A stretch of 31,410 nt of DNA from Candidatus Eiseniibacteriota bacterium (GCA_025453925.1 JALOPK010000021.1:1-31410); one strand, 5' to 3'; positions 1 through 8,093 are shown, counted from the first letter of the stretch. Numbers and translations are program-made. Notes: a model not told the origin generated them from the letters alone.

Positions 1-563
1 CGCTCATGCAGATCCAGCACCAGTCCGGCCCGAATGGCGAGATTCGGCAGTTTCATCAGCCGGCGCATTCCCGTCAGCCAGAACACCCACAGGATCACCA
101 GTGCATCGATCATGACGATTCCCGTCACCCGTGCGTCACCAACGACGGCGCCGAGCACGGCCGAGAACGCTGCGATGGCGACATTCAGCATGATCAGAAC
201 GAAACAGCCCATTGGATTCGACGCTTCGAATGCGTCTCGATCCCACTTCTTGGAGCGCTTCCTCAAGTCCTCCAGTTCTCGTATTCTCTCGATGGGGACC
301 GCCTTCCAGGCGGGGTCGATGTCGAAGCCCTTGAGCCGTACGCGGCTGTCATACCCCTTGACGATTACCAGCAGCACCGCAGCGATGAGGAACGGCAGGC
401 CTGAGAAGACATTCAGCGTCGCAATCTGAAGGGCACACGCGAGCACGAAGAGCGCGAGCACGATCCGGATTCTCCTCGAGTACGGCAAGCTCTTCGCCAG
501 ATGGAAACGAACGGTGTCGCGCTGAGAGGGAAGGAGCCCGTGGGACGTCTCAGATTGACTCAT
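1..563 (-). CDS. Multi-pass membrane protein, C-terminus beyond window edge
   Basis: The reading frame opens at ATG 563-561 and stays open for 187 codons to the left edge, so the gene is partial. Hydrophobic segments lie at about residues 33-50, 52-70, 118-141 and 146-166, giving at least four membrane passes. A charged, Arg/Lys/Glu-rich loop (about 71-112) sits between the two hairpins. Its start codon overlaps the stop of the upstream radical SAM gene by four bases (ATGA), which implies translational coupling and a shared operon with the radical SAM enzyme and the Cys-repeat membrane protein. No family is recognised. By position it could be a membrane partner, transporter or assembly factor for the repeat-tail protein; that role is inferred from context only. 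Confidence is high that it is a real gene and low for any function. Confidence 0.8.
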   Translation of the reverse strand, partial: MSQSETSHGLLPSQRDTVRFHLAKSLPYSRRIRIVLALFVLACALQIATLNVFSGLPFLIAAVLLVIVKGYDSRVRLKGFDIDPAWKAVPIERIRELEDLRKRSKKWDRDAFEASNPMGCFVLIMLNVAIAAFSAVLGAVVGDARVTGIVMIDALVILWVFWLTGMRRLMKLPNLAIRAGLVLDLHE

Positions 564-1867
564 GGCGCATTCCTCGTGGTGCAGGTCAAACTCGGCTCGA
601 TCTCTGCATAGTCGTTGGCCTGGAAGTAGAGGGGGCAGGCCCCCTGGCAGAGGGCAAAGTCCTCGCATTCATGGCAACCCTGATGGGCTTCACGCTTCGC
701 CCGGATGTGCCGTGCACGGCTGGTGGACCAGACTGCGTGGAATCCCTCCTCCAAGAGGCTGCCCAAGGGTTCCCGCCAGCTGGAGCAGGGCAGCACCTGT
801 CCCGCGGGATCGATTGAGAGTAGACCCTCGCAGGCTGCGCATCCCTTGTTGCCCAAGCCGTGCTGCACGGGGTTGAACAGGCACGCAGGGGTGGGGGAGT
901 ACCACATGAATCGCGCTCCCTCCTCCCGTGCTGCTGAGGTGATGCGCGGCAGCAGTTCCGCGATATCGCGGTAGGCAACCGCCAGATCGGGATCCAGACC
1001 GCGTCCCGTGGGAATCACGAGATTCGCCGAAAACCTCGTCATGCCCAGGGACCGCGCGAAGGATGCCAGCATCGTCACCGTGTCGAGGTTGGGACGGCAG
1101 ATGGTGGTGTGGGGATGGACATGCACACCCGCGTTTTGCAGGGCACGGAGCCCCGCCACCGACGCGGCATGGGCGCCCCGCTGCCCCACCACGTGATCGT
1201 GGATGCCGGGGTCCGGCGACTCGATGCTCACCTGGGCCGAGGCGAGCCCCTGTTTCTTGAGCAGGGTCGCCATGGCGGGATCAATGAGGGTACCGTTGGT
1301 AATGAGGTTCACCCGCATGCCCAGCGTGTGGGCGTAGCGGATCAAGTCGGGAAGGTCGGGCCGCAGGAGCGGTTCACCGCCGGTGAAGGACACGCTGGGC
1401 ACTTCCGCGTCGAACTTGATGATCTCCAGCACCCGCTCCATCGCCGCGGTATCGAGTTCGGCCTGCACGGGCGTCTCCGACACGTGCCGGCACGCGGCGT
1501 AGCAAAACCGGCAGCGGAGGTTGCAGCGCCATGTCAGGGCAACCTCCGAGAGGATGGGAAGCTCGATGTAGCCCAATGCGAACCGGGTTCGGTGCAGCGC
1601 AGGGGAGGAGTAGTCATCGCAGACGCCGCCACCGAGCACCCGGGAGAGGTCGGTGAAGAACGACTCCAACTGCCTCACCACTTCACCGTTCCCGCTGCCT
1701 CGCGCAAGGGCGTCGACGCGGCCCCCTTCAAGCAGGTAGTGCAGCGCCCGGGCACCGCTTCGATTGACCTTGAAGGCTTCATTTGGCATCCGGATCACGA
1801 CATTATCGGTGAGCCGAACGCGGACATAGGGGCGGATCGATTCGATGAACTCCTCAACCCATGCCAT
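560..1867 (-). CDS. Radical SAM/SPASM protein with N-terminal PqqD/RRE-like region, putative maturase
   Basis: 435 residues from ATG 1867. Residues about 15-80 resemble a PqqD-type peptide-recognition element (a strand-rich start, then an N-x-S-G-A-R-A-L-x-Y-L-L-E-G-G stretch). The radical SAM core has the [4Fe-4S] motif CNLRCRFC (Cys 115, 119, 122) and GGEP at 163-166. The C-terminal SPASM part carries Cys 329, 343, 346, 361, 398, 401, 407, 411 and 429, enough for auxiliary Fe-S clusters. Such proteins usually install crosslinks or other changes on ribosomally made peptides. The start is 17 bases after the stop of the Cys-repeat membrane protein, and the end overlaps the next membrane-protein gene. 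A longer frame to 2005 exists, but it runs through the repeat DNA of the upstream gene as a low-complexity Leu/Pro stretch and is unlikely. The probable substrate is the neighbouring Cys-His-Ser-Ala tail (inference). Confidence 0.87.
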   Translation of the reverse strand: MAWVEEFIESIRPYVRVRLTDNVVIRMPNEAFKVNRSGARALHYLLEGGRVDALARGSGNGEVVRQLESFFTDLSRVLGGGVCDDYSSPALHRTRFALGYIELPILSEVALTWRCNLRCRFCYAACRHVSETPVQAELDTAAMERVLEIIKFDAEVPSVSFTGGEPLLRPDLPDLIRYAHTLGMRVNLITNGTLIDPAMATLLKKQGLASAQVSIESPDPGIHDHVVGQRGAHAASVAGLRALQNAGVHVHPHTTICRPNLDTVTMLASFARSLGMTRFSANLVIPTGRGLDPDLAVAYRDIAELLPRITSAAREEGARFMWYSPTPACLFNPVQHGLGNKGCAACEGLLSIDPAGQVLPCSSWREPLGSLLEEGFHAVWSTSRARHIRAKREAHQGCHECEDFALCQGACPLYFQANDYAEIEPSLTCTTRNAP

Positions 1868-1884
1868 TCCAGCCGGGGAATGCC

Positions 1885-3564
1885 TCAATGCCCGCCCCCG
1901 GACACGCAGGCGGAGTGGCAGGCCGAGTGGCACGCTGAGTGGCACGCCGAGTGACAGGCCGAGTGGCAGGCCGAATGACAGGCGTCGTGGCACGCTGCAT
2001 GACATGCCTGGATGCCCCCCACGTCCTGGGCGACCTGGGCGAAGGAAGGTGCATCGGGGCTCGCGGGCAGCGACGCCTCGAACTCGTACTGGTGGTGCTC
2101 CGGATCGAATGAGCGATGATCACCACCGGTCATGTGATACCAGTACCACCAGCTATCCTCAGGGCGGGAGTCATACACACGACGGCCGGTCGTGGTCGAA
2201 GGGGTAGGCTTTCGACCATCCTCCATGGCGGCGCCGATTCTGTCGCCGTAGAATCGCTTCGTTGCGTCGATGTCGCAGTCCCACGCCTTGTTCTGCACCG
2301 TTCGGACCATCCCCTGCAGCAGCTCTTCCAGTTCCGCAGTATTGAACTGCCCGTCATCCTTGGCCGCCTGCAACAGGGCATATTCATGCTCGCTCAGCGT
2401 GCTCATGGGCGCCGGGGCCGGCTGTGTCACCTCCACGATCAGGGGATCACGGCTCACCACGGTGAGGAAGCGACGGGTTGCCAGTTTCGACAGCATGGTG
2501 GAGAGGATCCGCTTGTAGGGCACGCCCAGAAACAACGCCGCTTCCACGGGATCGAGGTTGTCCGCGATCTTGCCCGGTTTCCTGAACGTTGCCAGCTCGA
2601 TCACCGGGGGTTCCCAGTCTTCCCGCACCCAGCGCACGGCATCCAACTCGGCCTGCGCACGGATCATCGACCGATGCTTGCCGGATACCGCGAACGCGCC
2701 GAAACCCAGCAGCAGCAGCATTCCGACGCCCAGGCCGAAGCGCGAGCGGCTGGTAACTGCCCTCGTCATCTTCTCCGGCTCTGGCTCTGGGGCCAGGCCG
2801 ACAGCCTCCTCCTCCTCGCCAGAGATACTGACTCGCCGGTCCAACTGGCCAAAGACGTCGGCGTCGATGTACTGCTGTATCCGGAAGTGGTAGTTGGCCC
2901 TCGGCCGGTTCTTGTGAAGGAGGACTTCGATGCGCTGCTCATCCTGCACCGGCCTGAGACGATAGTCGATCAGGTACTCCTTGTTCATGAACGGCTCGGT
3001 GGCGAATCCGCGGGCGAGCAGCGCTGCCTCTACCGCGCTTCGCCCCGTGTCGCTCCCGGGGAAGGGGATAGGATAACTGACCCTGACCGTGTAGTGATCC
3101 AGTGCCTCGTCCCATTGAGTCGGGGCCCAGTCAAGCACCACGAGCGGGCGGCCGTCATTGGCGGTGGTCGCCGCCAGATACCCCGCTCCCGCCATATCCG
3201 CCGCGAAGCGGAATCGGTACGTGACCTCGCCGGACGAGACCCCTCGGCCATCGGCCAACACGATGTCCCACTGGTCTGATCCGTACGGGGTGATGCTCAG
3301 GCCGTACGTGCGCCCCTGGCTGTCCACGGCGGATGCGTTCTCGACGTCAAACACCGGCTGGAGCAGGCCGAGTCCGCCGAAGTAGAACCCATGGAACTCG
3401 CCCGAGGTCACCCGGTAGCGAACCACATACTCGATGACCGACTGGCCGCTCTGGGAGAGGATGACATCCGTCTCGACGAAACTGAGTGACCCGGTGCCCG
3501 CAACAGCGTACGATGACAGGCACATGAAAGCCGCGAGCCCGGTGATCGATCTATGAGTGGTCAT
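1885..3564 (-). CDS. DUF2207-like membrane protein with C-terminal Cys-His-Ser-Ala repeat tail
   Basis: 559 residues. ATG 3564 is chosen because AGGAG (3572-3576) lies seven bases upstream; an in-frame ATG at 3570 is too close to it. A signal peptide (about 1-22, ending Ala-Val-Ala-Gly) leads into a strand-rich extracytoplasmic region like DUF2207. One clear membrane segment lies at about 276-294, followed by basic residues, which predicts a cytoplasmic C-terminal half (winged-helix-like stretches around 330-420). The last 39 residues are CHAA, CHDA, six CHSA units, then CVSGGGH, giving nine Cys at every fourth residue from 521 to 553. Outside this tail and the signal peptide the only Cys is at 430. 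It is the first gene of a unit with a radical SAM/SPASM enzyme 17 bases downstream. The tail may be a modification substrate or a metal-binding segment. The DUF2207 assignment is by recollection of the fold pattern. Confidence 0.83.
   Translation of the reverse strand: MTTHRSITGLAAFMCLSSYAVAGTGSLSFVETDVILSQSGQSVIEYVVRYRVTSGEFHGFYFGGLGLLQPVFDVENASAVDSQGRTYGLSITPYGSDQWDIVLADGRGVSSGEVTYRFRFAADMAGAGYLAATTANDGRPLVVLDWAPTQWDEALDHYTVRVSYPIPFPGSDTGRSAVEAALLARGFATEPFMNKEYLIDYRLRPVQDEQRIEVLLHKNRPRANYHFRIQQYIDADVFGQLDRRVSISGEEEEAVGLAPEPEPEKMTRAVTSRSRFGLGVGMLLLLGFGAFAVSGKHRSMIRAQAELDAVRWVREDWEPPVIELATFRKPGKIADNLDPVEAALFLGVPYKRILSTMLSKLATRRFLTVVSRDPLIVEVTQPAPAPMSTLSEHEYALLQAAKDDGQFNTAELEELLQGMVRTVQNKAWDCDIDATKRFYGDRIGAAMEDGRKPTPSTTTGRRVYDSRPEDSWWYWYHMTGGDHRSFDPEHHQYEFEASLPASPDAPSFAQVAQDVGGIQACHAACHDACHSACHSACHSACHSACHSACHSACVSGGGH
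1897..2004 (-). repeat. Nine-unit 12-bp tandem repeat coding (C-H-S-A)n
   Basis: On the minus strand, nine consecutive 12-base units start at the Cys codon at 2004. The commonest unit is TGCCACTCGGCC. Most differences are synonymous (TGT/TGC, CAT/CAC, TCG/TCA/TCC, GCC/GCG), while units 1, 2 and 9 change residues (CHAA, CHDA, CVSG). Third-position drift with protein conservation in the six central units argues for selection on the encoded repeat rather than recent slippage alone. Confidence 0.93.
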
Positions 3565-3581
3565 GATCATTCTCCTGATCC

Positions 3582-3597
3582 GGCGGCAGGGGCCGCC
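3582..3597. other. GC-rich hairpin upstream of the repeat-tail gene
   Basis: A perfect 6-bp stem, GGCGGC / GCCGCC, with a 4-base loop, lies just upstream of the ribosome binding site of the DUF2207-like gene and downstream of the HD-GYP gene on the same strand. No T-tract follows on the minus strand, so it is a weak terminator candidate. It could equally be a leader hairpin. Confidence 0.35.
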
Positions 3598-3651
3598 GCA
3601 CCGTGTCAGTTCGGCATCTCGACGCCGTGCATACAACGACGCGGGAAGTAC

Positions 3652-5505
3652 TCACTGGTCGAGGCTGAAGCCCCGTTGGGTGAAGACCGCGAGGCATGCA
3701 TCCACGACGTCGGCATCATACAGCACGCCGCGGTTGCGGCTTACCTCCTCGAGCGCGCGATCCAGCCCCAAGGCCGGGCGGTACGGCCGGTGGGATGACA
3801 TGGCCTCCACGACGTCCGCGACTCCCAGGATCCGGGAAGGGAGGAGGATGGCCGCGCCGGAAAGGCCTCTCGGATAGCCCGAGCCGTCGATCCGCTCGTG
3901 GTGCTGCAGCACGATCTCGGCGATGGGCCAGGGGAACTCCACCGTCTTCAGGATATCGTACCCGACCGAAGGGTGGGCCTTTATCATGCTGAACTCGATC
4001 TGGGCGAGCCTCCCCGGCCTGCTGAGGATGCCGGGCGGCACGTAAATCTTGCCGATGTCATGCAGAGTGCCGGCCACCCGGATGCATTCGATGTCGTCGT
4101 CCGACTTGCCCATCTCCCGGGCGATAGCACAGCCGAGGCGCGCCACCCGGTACTGGTGACCTGCAGTGTAAGGATCGGTGGTCTCCGCCGTGGCAGCGAG
4201 AGCGTGGACCGTGCCTTCCAGGGTCCGGCGCAACTTCTCGAAGGTCTGCTGGAGCTGTTCAGTACGTCTCTGCTCAGTGACGTCCTCGATGATGCCGTCG
4301 TAGTAGAGGACGGTTCCCTGCTCGTCCTTCACCGCGACCGCGGATACTGACGCGGTGAAAGGCATCCCGTCCTTGCGCTTCAGCCTGAGTTCCTCGTCCC
4401 TGACCATGCCGTCCGTCAACATCCGGGCATTGAACCGCGCACGTTCCTCCGGGTGTTCATACAATTCCGCTACGTCAAGGTTGAGGAACTCCTCACGGCT
4501 GTCATGGCCGAACATGCGGACGATGGCCGGATTGGCCTCGATGAACCGACCACGCGGCCCCAAGGTGTTTCGGTAGATGCCCACATTCAGGTGTTGTGTC
4601 AGGCTGCGATATCGTTCCTCGCTGGCGCGCAGGGCATCCTCAGCCGCCTGCCGATCCGTGATGTCCAGGAAGGCAGCGACCGATCCCTCATACGCGTCCG
4701 AGTTTGAAGGGAGTGGAGAGGCGATGACGCGCACCCGGCGGAGCTGGCCCGAGGCGTGGCGGAAGCTGATCTCGTATTGGCTCGATATGCCACGGCGTCG
4801 CTTGGCAGTCTCCGTGAGGACAGTCGTGAAGTCCTCCTCACTGAGAATGGTGCTGAGGTTGAAACCAGCAACCCCAGTGGAGTCGCACCCGACTATGGAG
4901 CAAAACGCCTGGTTCGCGTAAACGATGTTCTCATCGGCGTCGGCGATGACCAAGCCCTCCTGCACCGTCTCGACGATTGCGCGGTACTTGCGTTCGTTCG
5001 CCTTGAGGGCTTCGCTCGCCTGCCTCTGCTCGGTGATGTCCAGAAGGCTGCCCTCGAACCAGCGGACTCGGCCGGTCTCATCGCGGATGGTGCGAGCCCT
5101 GTCGCGCACCCATATGGCGCGACCGTCCCTCCGCCGGAGCCGGAGTTCGATGTCCCTGATGTGGCCGTTGCTCTCGCGGTCGGCAAGCCAGCGCCACCGG
5201 TCCTCCGGTGCGACATAGAGATCGGCCGCATTGCACGCGATCAGTGCGTCGCGGTCTGGGTAGCCAAGCATCTCCACCAGCGCGGCGTTGGCGTCGACGA
5301 TGGTGCCGTCAGGGGTGCTGCGATACAGCCCCACCGGGATGCCGTCGAAGAGACTGTGATACCGCTTCTCCGACTCCGCGACGACGTCGCGAGCCTGGTC
5401 CGTCCCGCCGGAACCCTCGGCCTCGCCGAGCCTCCGGCACAGCCGCAGGATCTGGGCAACCAGTTCCCCGCGATCCGCGGAATGGGGATGGGGATCACCG
5501 CTCAT
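3652..5505 (-). CDS. Triple-PAS sensor with HD-GYP c-di-GMP phosphodiesterase domain
   Basis: 617 residues with no membrane segment, so a soluble cytoplasmic sensor. Three PAS/PAC modules lie at about 45-158, 170-284 and 297-412, each ending in a D-I/V-T-E/D-Q/R type junction, joined by short helical linkers. The HD-GYP domain (about 425-615) shows His450, the HD pair at 482-483 (LHDIGK) and HHExxDGSGYP at 535-545, the signature of active c-di-GMP phosphodiesterases. There is no receiver or GGDEF domain. The start follows a GGAGGGAG tract with an 11-12 base spacing. It lies between the rhomboid gene and the repeat-tail operon on the same strand; whether it is co-transcribed is not clear. It likely lowers c-di-GMP in response to a small ligand or redox signal sensed by PAS; the ligand cannot be read from sequence. 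Confidence 0.92.
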   Translation of the reverse strand: MSGDPHPHSADRGELVAQILRLCRRLGEAEGSGGTDQARDVVAESEKRYHSLFDGIPVGLYRSTPDGTIVDANAALVEMLGYPDRDALIACNAADLYVAPEDRWRWLADRESNGHIRDIELRLRRRDGRAIWVRDRARTIRDETGRVRWFEGSLLDITEQRQASEALKANERKYRAIVETVQEGLVIADADENIVYANQAFCSIVGCDSTGVAGFNLSTILSEEDFTTVLTETAKRRRGISSQYEISFRHASGQLRRVRVIASPLPSNSDAYEGSVAAFLDITDRQAAEDALRASEERYRSLTQHLNVGIYRNTLGPRGRFIEANPAIVRMFGHDSREEFLNLDVAELYEHPEERARFNARMLTDGMVRDEELRLKRKDGMPFTASVSAVAVKDEQGTVLYYDGIIEDVTEQRRTEQLQQTFEKLRRTLEGTVHALAATAETTDPYTAGHQYRVARLGCAIAREMGKSDDDIECIRVAGTLHDIGKIYVPPGILSRPGRLAQIEFSMIKAHPSVGYDILKTVEFPWPIAEIVLQHHERIDGSGYPRGLSGAAILLPSRILGVADVVEAMSSHRPYRPALGLDRALEEVSRNRGVLYDADVVDACLAVFTQRGFSLDQ

Positions 5506-5575
5506 CGTGCGTCACTCCCTCCGTCATCGTCGCGACCTTCGGCGCCACGCGCCTGTTCGTGACATGGCAGTGTGC

Positions 5576-5603
5576 AACCTATGCATGCCGCAACCAGGGT
5601 CAA
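5576..5603 (-). promoter_or_regulatory. Possible promoter for the PAS/HD-GYP gene
   Basis: On the minus strand TTGACC (5603-5598) is followed after 16 bases by TAGGTT (5581-5576). The -35 box is identical to those of three other candidate promoters in the window; the -10 box is poor. It lies about 70 bases upstream of the start codon. Confidence 0.3.
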
Positions 5604-5692
5604 GCCGGTGATCCTGCCGACGCCCCCACAACTCCATCGCGCCGCGTGCCGGCGTGCGGCGAGTGGGAGCGCGGCGCCTCGAGGCCCGATCG

Positions 5693-6541
5693 TCAGTGAT
5701 CGAAGGCTGCCCACCAGGCCGCACCCGCCAGTCCCACGGCCAGACCGCCCGCTAGTATCTGGGCCACCCGACCGGCCGCAACGGGGGCGAGCCGGGCATG
5801 GGCGCCCCCGACTGCCAGGCCCGCGAGAAGGCCGAAGAAGTGGGCCTTAAGGTCACTGCGGGGGTCCGTGCCGAGCAGGCTCAACAGGGCCAAGGCGGCT
5901 CCCAGGGGAATCCAGGCTCCCAGCCGTCGGGTGGGGACACGAAGCCGTTCAACGTATTGGCGCGCCGCGAGGATTCCCACCCCGGCGAACACCGCGGTGG
6001 ATGCGCCGATCGACAGCCGGTATGAGGTGCCAACCATCCCGCTCAATCCATTGCCCAGGGCACCCGCCGCCACCAGCAGCAACGCGCTCATCCCGGGGCC
6101 CGCCGCGGCGGCAACCCCGGAGCCGAAGACCGCCATTGCCGCCGTATTGCCCAGCAGATGCTGGATGTTGGCATGCACGAACAATGCAGTGATGCTGCGG
6201 TAGACCTCACCCTGCGCCAGGCGGTGCCCCGACACCCCGGCCTGCCGCACCACGGCTTCATGGCCGTGCCACACCGCCCACCCGTGGGCGGCGATCAGTG
6301 CAGCCGCGAAGGCGATGCCAGCCCGCGGCCAGCGGCCGCCCGCCGGAGGTGGCGGGGGCTCCGTTTGGGTGTCGATCGGTTCACGGAGGATCTCCCTCGC
6401 CCGCGGACCGTCCTCCTCAGAAACCTCCACCTCCCACGCGCCGAACCGTTCCACGGCCCATGACTGCACGCCCGCCGCGGCAAGGGTGAGCGTGAGATCT
6501 TCGGCCTCGGTCCGGCCTTCGGCTCGAGCGATGGTAGTCAA
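5693..6541 (-). CDS. Rhomboid family intramembrane serine protease
   Basis: 282 residues. An N-terminal soluble part (about 1-60) resembles the small DUF2007-type signal-transducing domain, followed by a Pro-rich linker and a six-to-seven-helix membrane domain. Rhomboid landmarks are present: HANIQHLLGN with His123, His128 and Asn132; the catalytic Ser181 in GAST (the usual GxSG has Thr in place of the last Gly); and the catalytic His234 in AHFFGLLAG. It cleaves membrane-anchored substrates within the bilayer; the substrate is unknown. The frame begins at a TTG codon with no good ribosome binding site, so the true start may be slightly different. It sits 115 bases downstream of the tRNA-binding-domain gene on the same strand. 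Confidence 0.88.
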   Translation of the reverse strand: MTTIARAEGRTEAEDLTLTLAAAGVQSWAVERFGAWEVEVSEEDGPRAREILREPIDTQTEPPPPPAGGRWPRAGIAFAAALIAAHGWAVWHGHEAVVRQAGVSGHRLAQGEVYRSITALFVHANIQHLLGNTAAMAVFGSGVAAAAGPGMSALLLVAAGALGNGLSGMVGTSYRLSIGASTAVFAGVGILAARQYVERLRVPTRRLGAWIPLGAALALLSLLGTDPRSDLKAHFFGLLAGLAVGGAHARLAPVAAGRVAQILAGGLAVGLAGAAWWAAFDH

Positions 6542-6656
6542 GGGAGAGGCGCAACGACAACGCGCATGAGCGCGTCGCGCTCGTCCGGGCGCGAAGAAAC
6601 GATGGTGCGTGCGGTGGGTTTAACCAGCGAGAATCGACGTGGGCGGACCCTGCACC

Positions 6657-6983
6657 TCAGGAGACGCGTGATCCGTTGGTGACCGGCGCCCGCGGCCCCA
6701 GAAGCACCACGGCCCCGTCTTCCTTGTCCCGGGCGGCCAGCAGCATGCCCTGCGACTCGATGCCCCTGATGTGGGCCGGCTGCAGGTTCGCGACGATGAC
6801 TATCTGGCGGCCGATAAGGTCGTTCACTTCGTAGTACTGCGCGATCCCTGCCACGAGCGTGCGGGTGTCGGCCCCCGTGTCGACGGAGAGCTTCACCAGC
6901 CTGTCGGCATTGGGAACACGTTCTGCGGCTACCACTTGCGCGACCACAAGCTCGATCTTGCCAAAGTCATCGATGGTGATCAT
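6657..6983 (-). CDS. Stand-alone tRNA-binding domain protein (MetRS-beta / CsaA-like)
   Basis: 108 residues forming a single OB-fold tRNA-binding domain of the EMAP-II / Arc1p type. Typical features are an N-terminal F-x-K-I-E-L-V-V-A-Q-V start, the H/R-x-P-N-A-D-R-L segment, the A-N-L-Q-P motif and the S-x-G-M-L-L-A-A segment. The same domain occurs at the C-terminus of methionyl-tRNA synthetase and free as MetRS subunit beta or the chaperone-like CsaA. A GAGG site six bases upstream and a 9-base gap from the radical SAM stop place it third in the PqqD / radical SAM operon. That company is unusual for a translation factor. It may be a passenger gene, or it may act with the modification enzymes. 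Confidence 0.9.
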   Translation of the reverse strand: MITIDDFGKIELVVAQVVAAERVPNADRLVKLSVDTGADTRTLVAGIAQYYEVNDLIGRQIVIVANLQPAHIRGIESQGMLLAARDKEDGAVVLLGPRAPVTNGSRVS

Positions 6984-6992
6984 TCCGAACCT

Positions 6993-8093
6993 CTATGATG
7001 CTGTGGGACCCGGTTCGCGTCCTGCGGCCGCGGCGCGGCTCCGTCTGACTTCGTCCATCAGTCTGGCGCGACGGCAAGCAGTATCGTACGCGGCCAAGTG
7101 GTTTCCCTTCTCTATGGCCGCCGTGGCAGGACAACGAAAACAGAGGGGAAGAAGCTCGCATTCCCGGCATTCGGGCGCGCTGCTGCGCCGCGCGTTGCGG
7201 AGCTCCAGGAGTAGCGGTGCGGCGGACCAGATGGCGGCGAAGGTCTCCCGCCGGAGATTGCCCGCCGGCTGAGGGTATTGCATGCACGGGAGGACATCGC
7301 CATTCCAGGAGATGCTGCAGAAGCTGATCCCGGCCCGGCAGAGGTATCCCCCCAGGCGTCCTTCCCGTGCGTCATGTAACTGCACGTTGTCGAACGACAG
7401 CGAACCAGGTCCCAGTGTCGGATCAGCCACCAACTCCCTGAACTGGTCATCACTGAGCGCCAGGAGGAGCGTGTCGGTGTTTCCGTCGTTTCGGCTGCTC
7501 ACCGTCGGATCGAGGGAGTAGGGGACACCGAGCTCGCTCGCCAAATCCACGACAGACCGGTACTCGGGGAAGTTGGCCTGCATGAGAAGGGTCTTGATCC
7601 GCGTCTTGACGCCATGTTCCCTGAGAGTCCTGATGGCGTGAACGGCCCGGGCAAAAGACCCGTTTCTCCCCGTGATGCCGTCATGCGTCGCGGCGCTCGC
7701 TCCCAGAATGCTCACGCTCACCTGCCAGACCGCCAGTTCCCGCAGCCTGCGGGCCGACTCGGGGCCGATGAGCGTCCCGTTGGTGAAGACCTCGATGCTG
7801 AACGCCCTGCGGCGGGCATGCTCGACGAGGTCGAGGAAGTCGCTCCGCATAAACGGTTCGCCGCCGGAAAACGTGAGCCGAAGCGTGCCGGCCTCGGCCA
7901 GCTGGTCGAGGATTCCCTTGGCCTCCTCCGTGTTCAACTCATCCCGGTGCGCCTCTCGATGGCCGACGACATAGCACATCCGGCAATCCAGATTGCACGC
8001 CTGCGTCACCTCAAAAATGACGTCATGGGGGATGGTTCGGGCAACGACCTCGCGGTCGGCCCGGAAAAGCAGCGGTACGGCGCGGTCGGTCAC
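6993..8093 (-). CDS. Radical SAM/SPASM protein, PqqE-like peptide-modifying enzyme
   Basis: 366 residues. The cluster motif CNLDCRMC gives Cys 33, 37 and 40; GGEP is at 77-80; an EVFTNGT strand follows at 101-107. The SPASM region has Cys 252, 259, 270, 309, 312, 318, 321 and 340. It begins 24 bases after a free PqqD-like gene. This pairing is the standard arrangement for radical SAM enzymes that act on ribosomally made peptides or proteins, with PqqD presenting the substrate. No precursor peptide with an obvious leader is visible beside it. It is distinct from the other radical SAM enzyme in the window, which has its recognition region fused and has different SPASM Cys spacing. The product could be a modified neighbour protein or a substrate encoded elsewhere. 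Confidence 0.9.
   Translation of the reverse strand: MTDRAVPLLFRADREVVARTIPHDVIFEVTQACNLDCRMCYVVGHREAHRDELNTEEAKGILDQLAEAGTLRLTFSGGEPFMRSDFLDLVEHARRRAFSIEVFTNGTLIGPESARRLRELAVWQVSVSILGASAATHDGITGRNGSFARAVHAIRTLREHGVKTRIKTLLMQANFPEYRSVVDLASELGVPYSLDPTVSSRNDGNTDTLLLALSDDQFRELVADPTLGPGSLSFDNVQLHDAREGRLGGYLCRAGISFCSISWNGDVLPCMQYPQPAGNLRRETFAAIWSAAPLLLELRNARRSSAPECRECELLPLCFRCPATAAIEKGNHLAAYDTACRRARLMDEVRRSRAAAAGREPGPTAS

Noticed and set aside
1109-1954. 281-codon plus-strand frame opposite the radical SAM gene.
   Set aside because: Antisense shadow in GC-rich DNA, with His/Gly/Arg-rich composition and no family features.
1897-2004. Repeat tail as a multihaem c site (each step reads C-x3-C-H).
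   Set aside because: Standard haem c attachment uses CXXCH. The overlapping C-x3-C-H register could not hold separate haems, and the tail is predicted cytoplasmic, whereas haem attachment occurs outside.
1868-2005. Longer start for the radical SAM gene at 2005.
   Set aside because: The added 46 residues come from the repeat DNA read in another frame, are Leu/Pro/Gly low complexity, and lack a ribosome binding site. The homologous-looking part begins at 1867.
2116-3279. 387-codon plus-strand frame opposite the DUF2207-like gene.
   Set aside because: Antisense shadow; the opposite strand has a signal peptide, membrane segment and good ribosome binding site.
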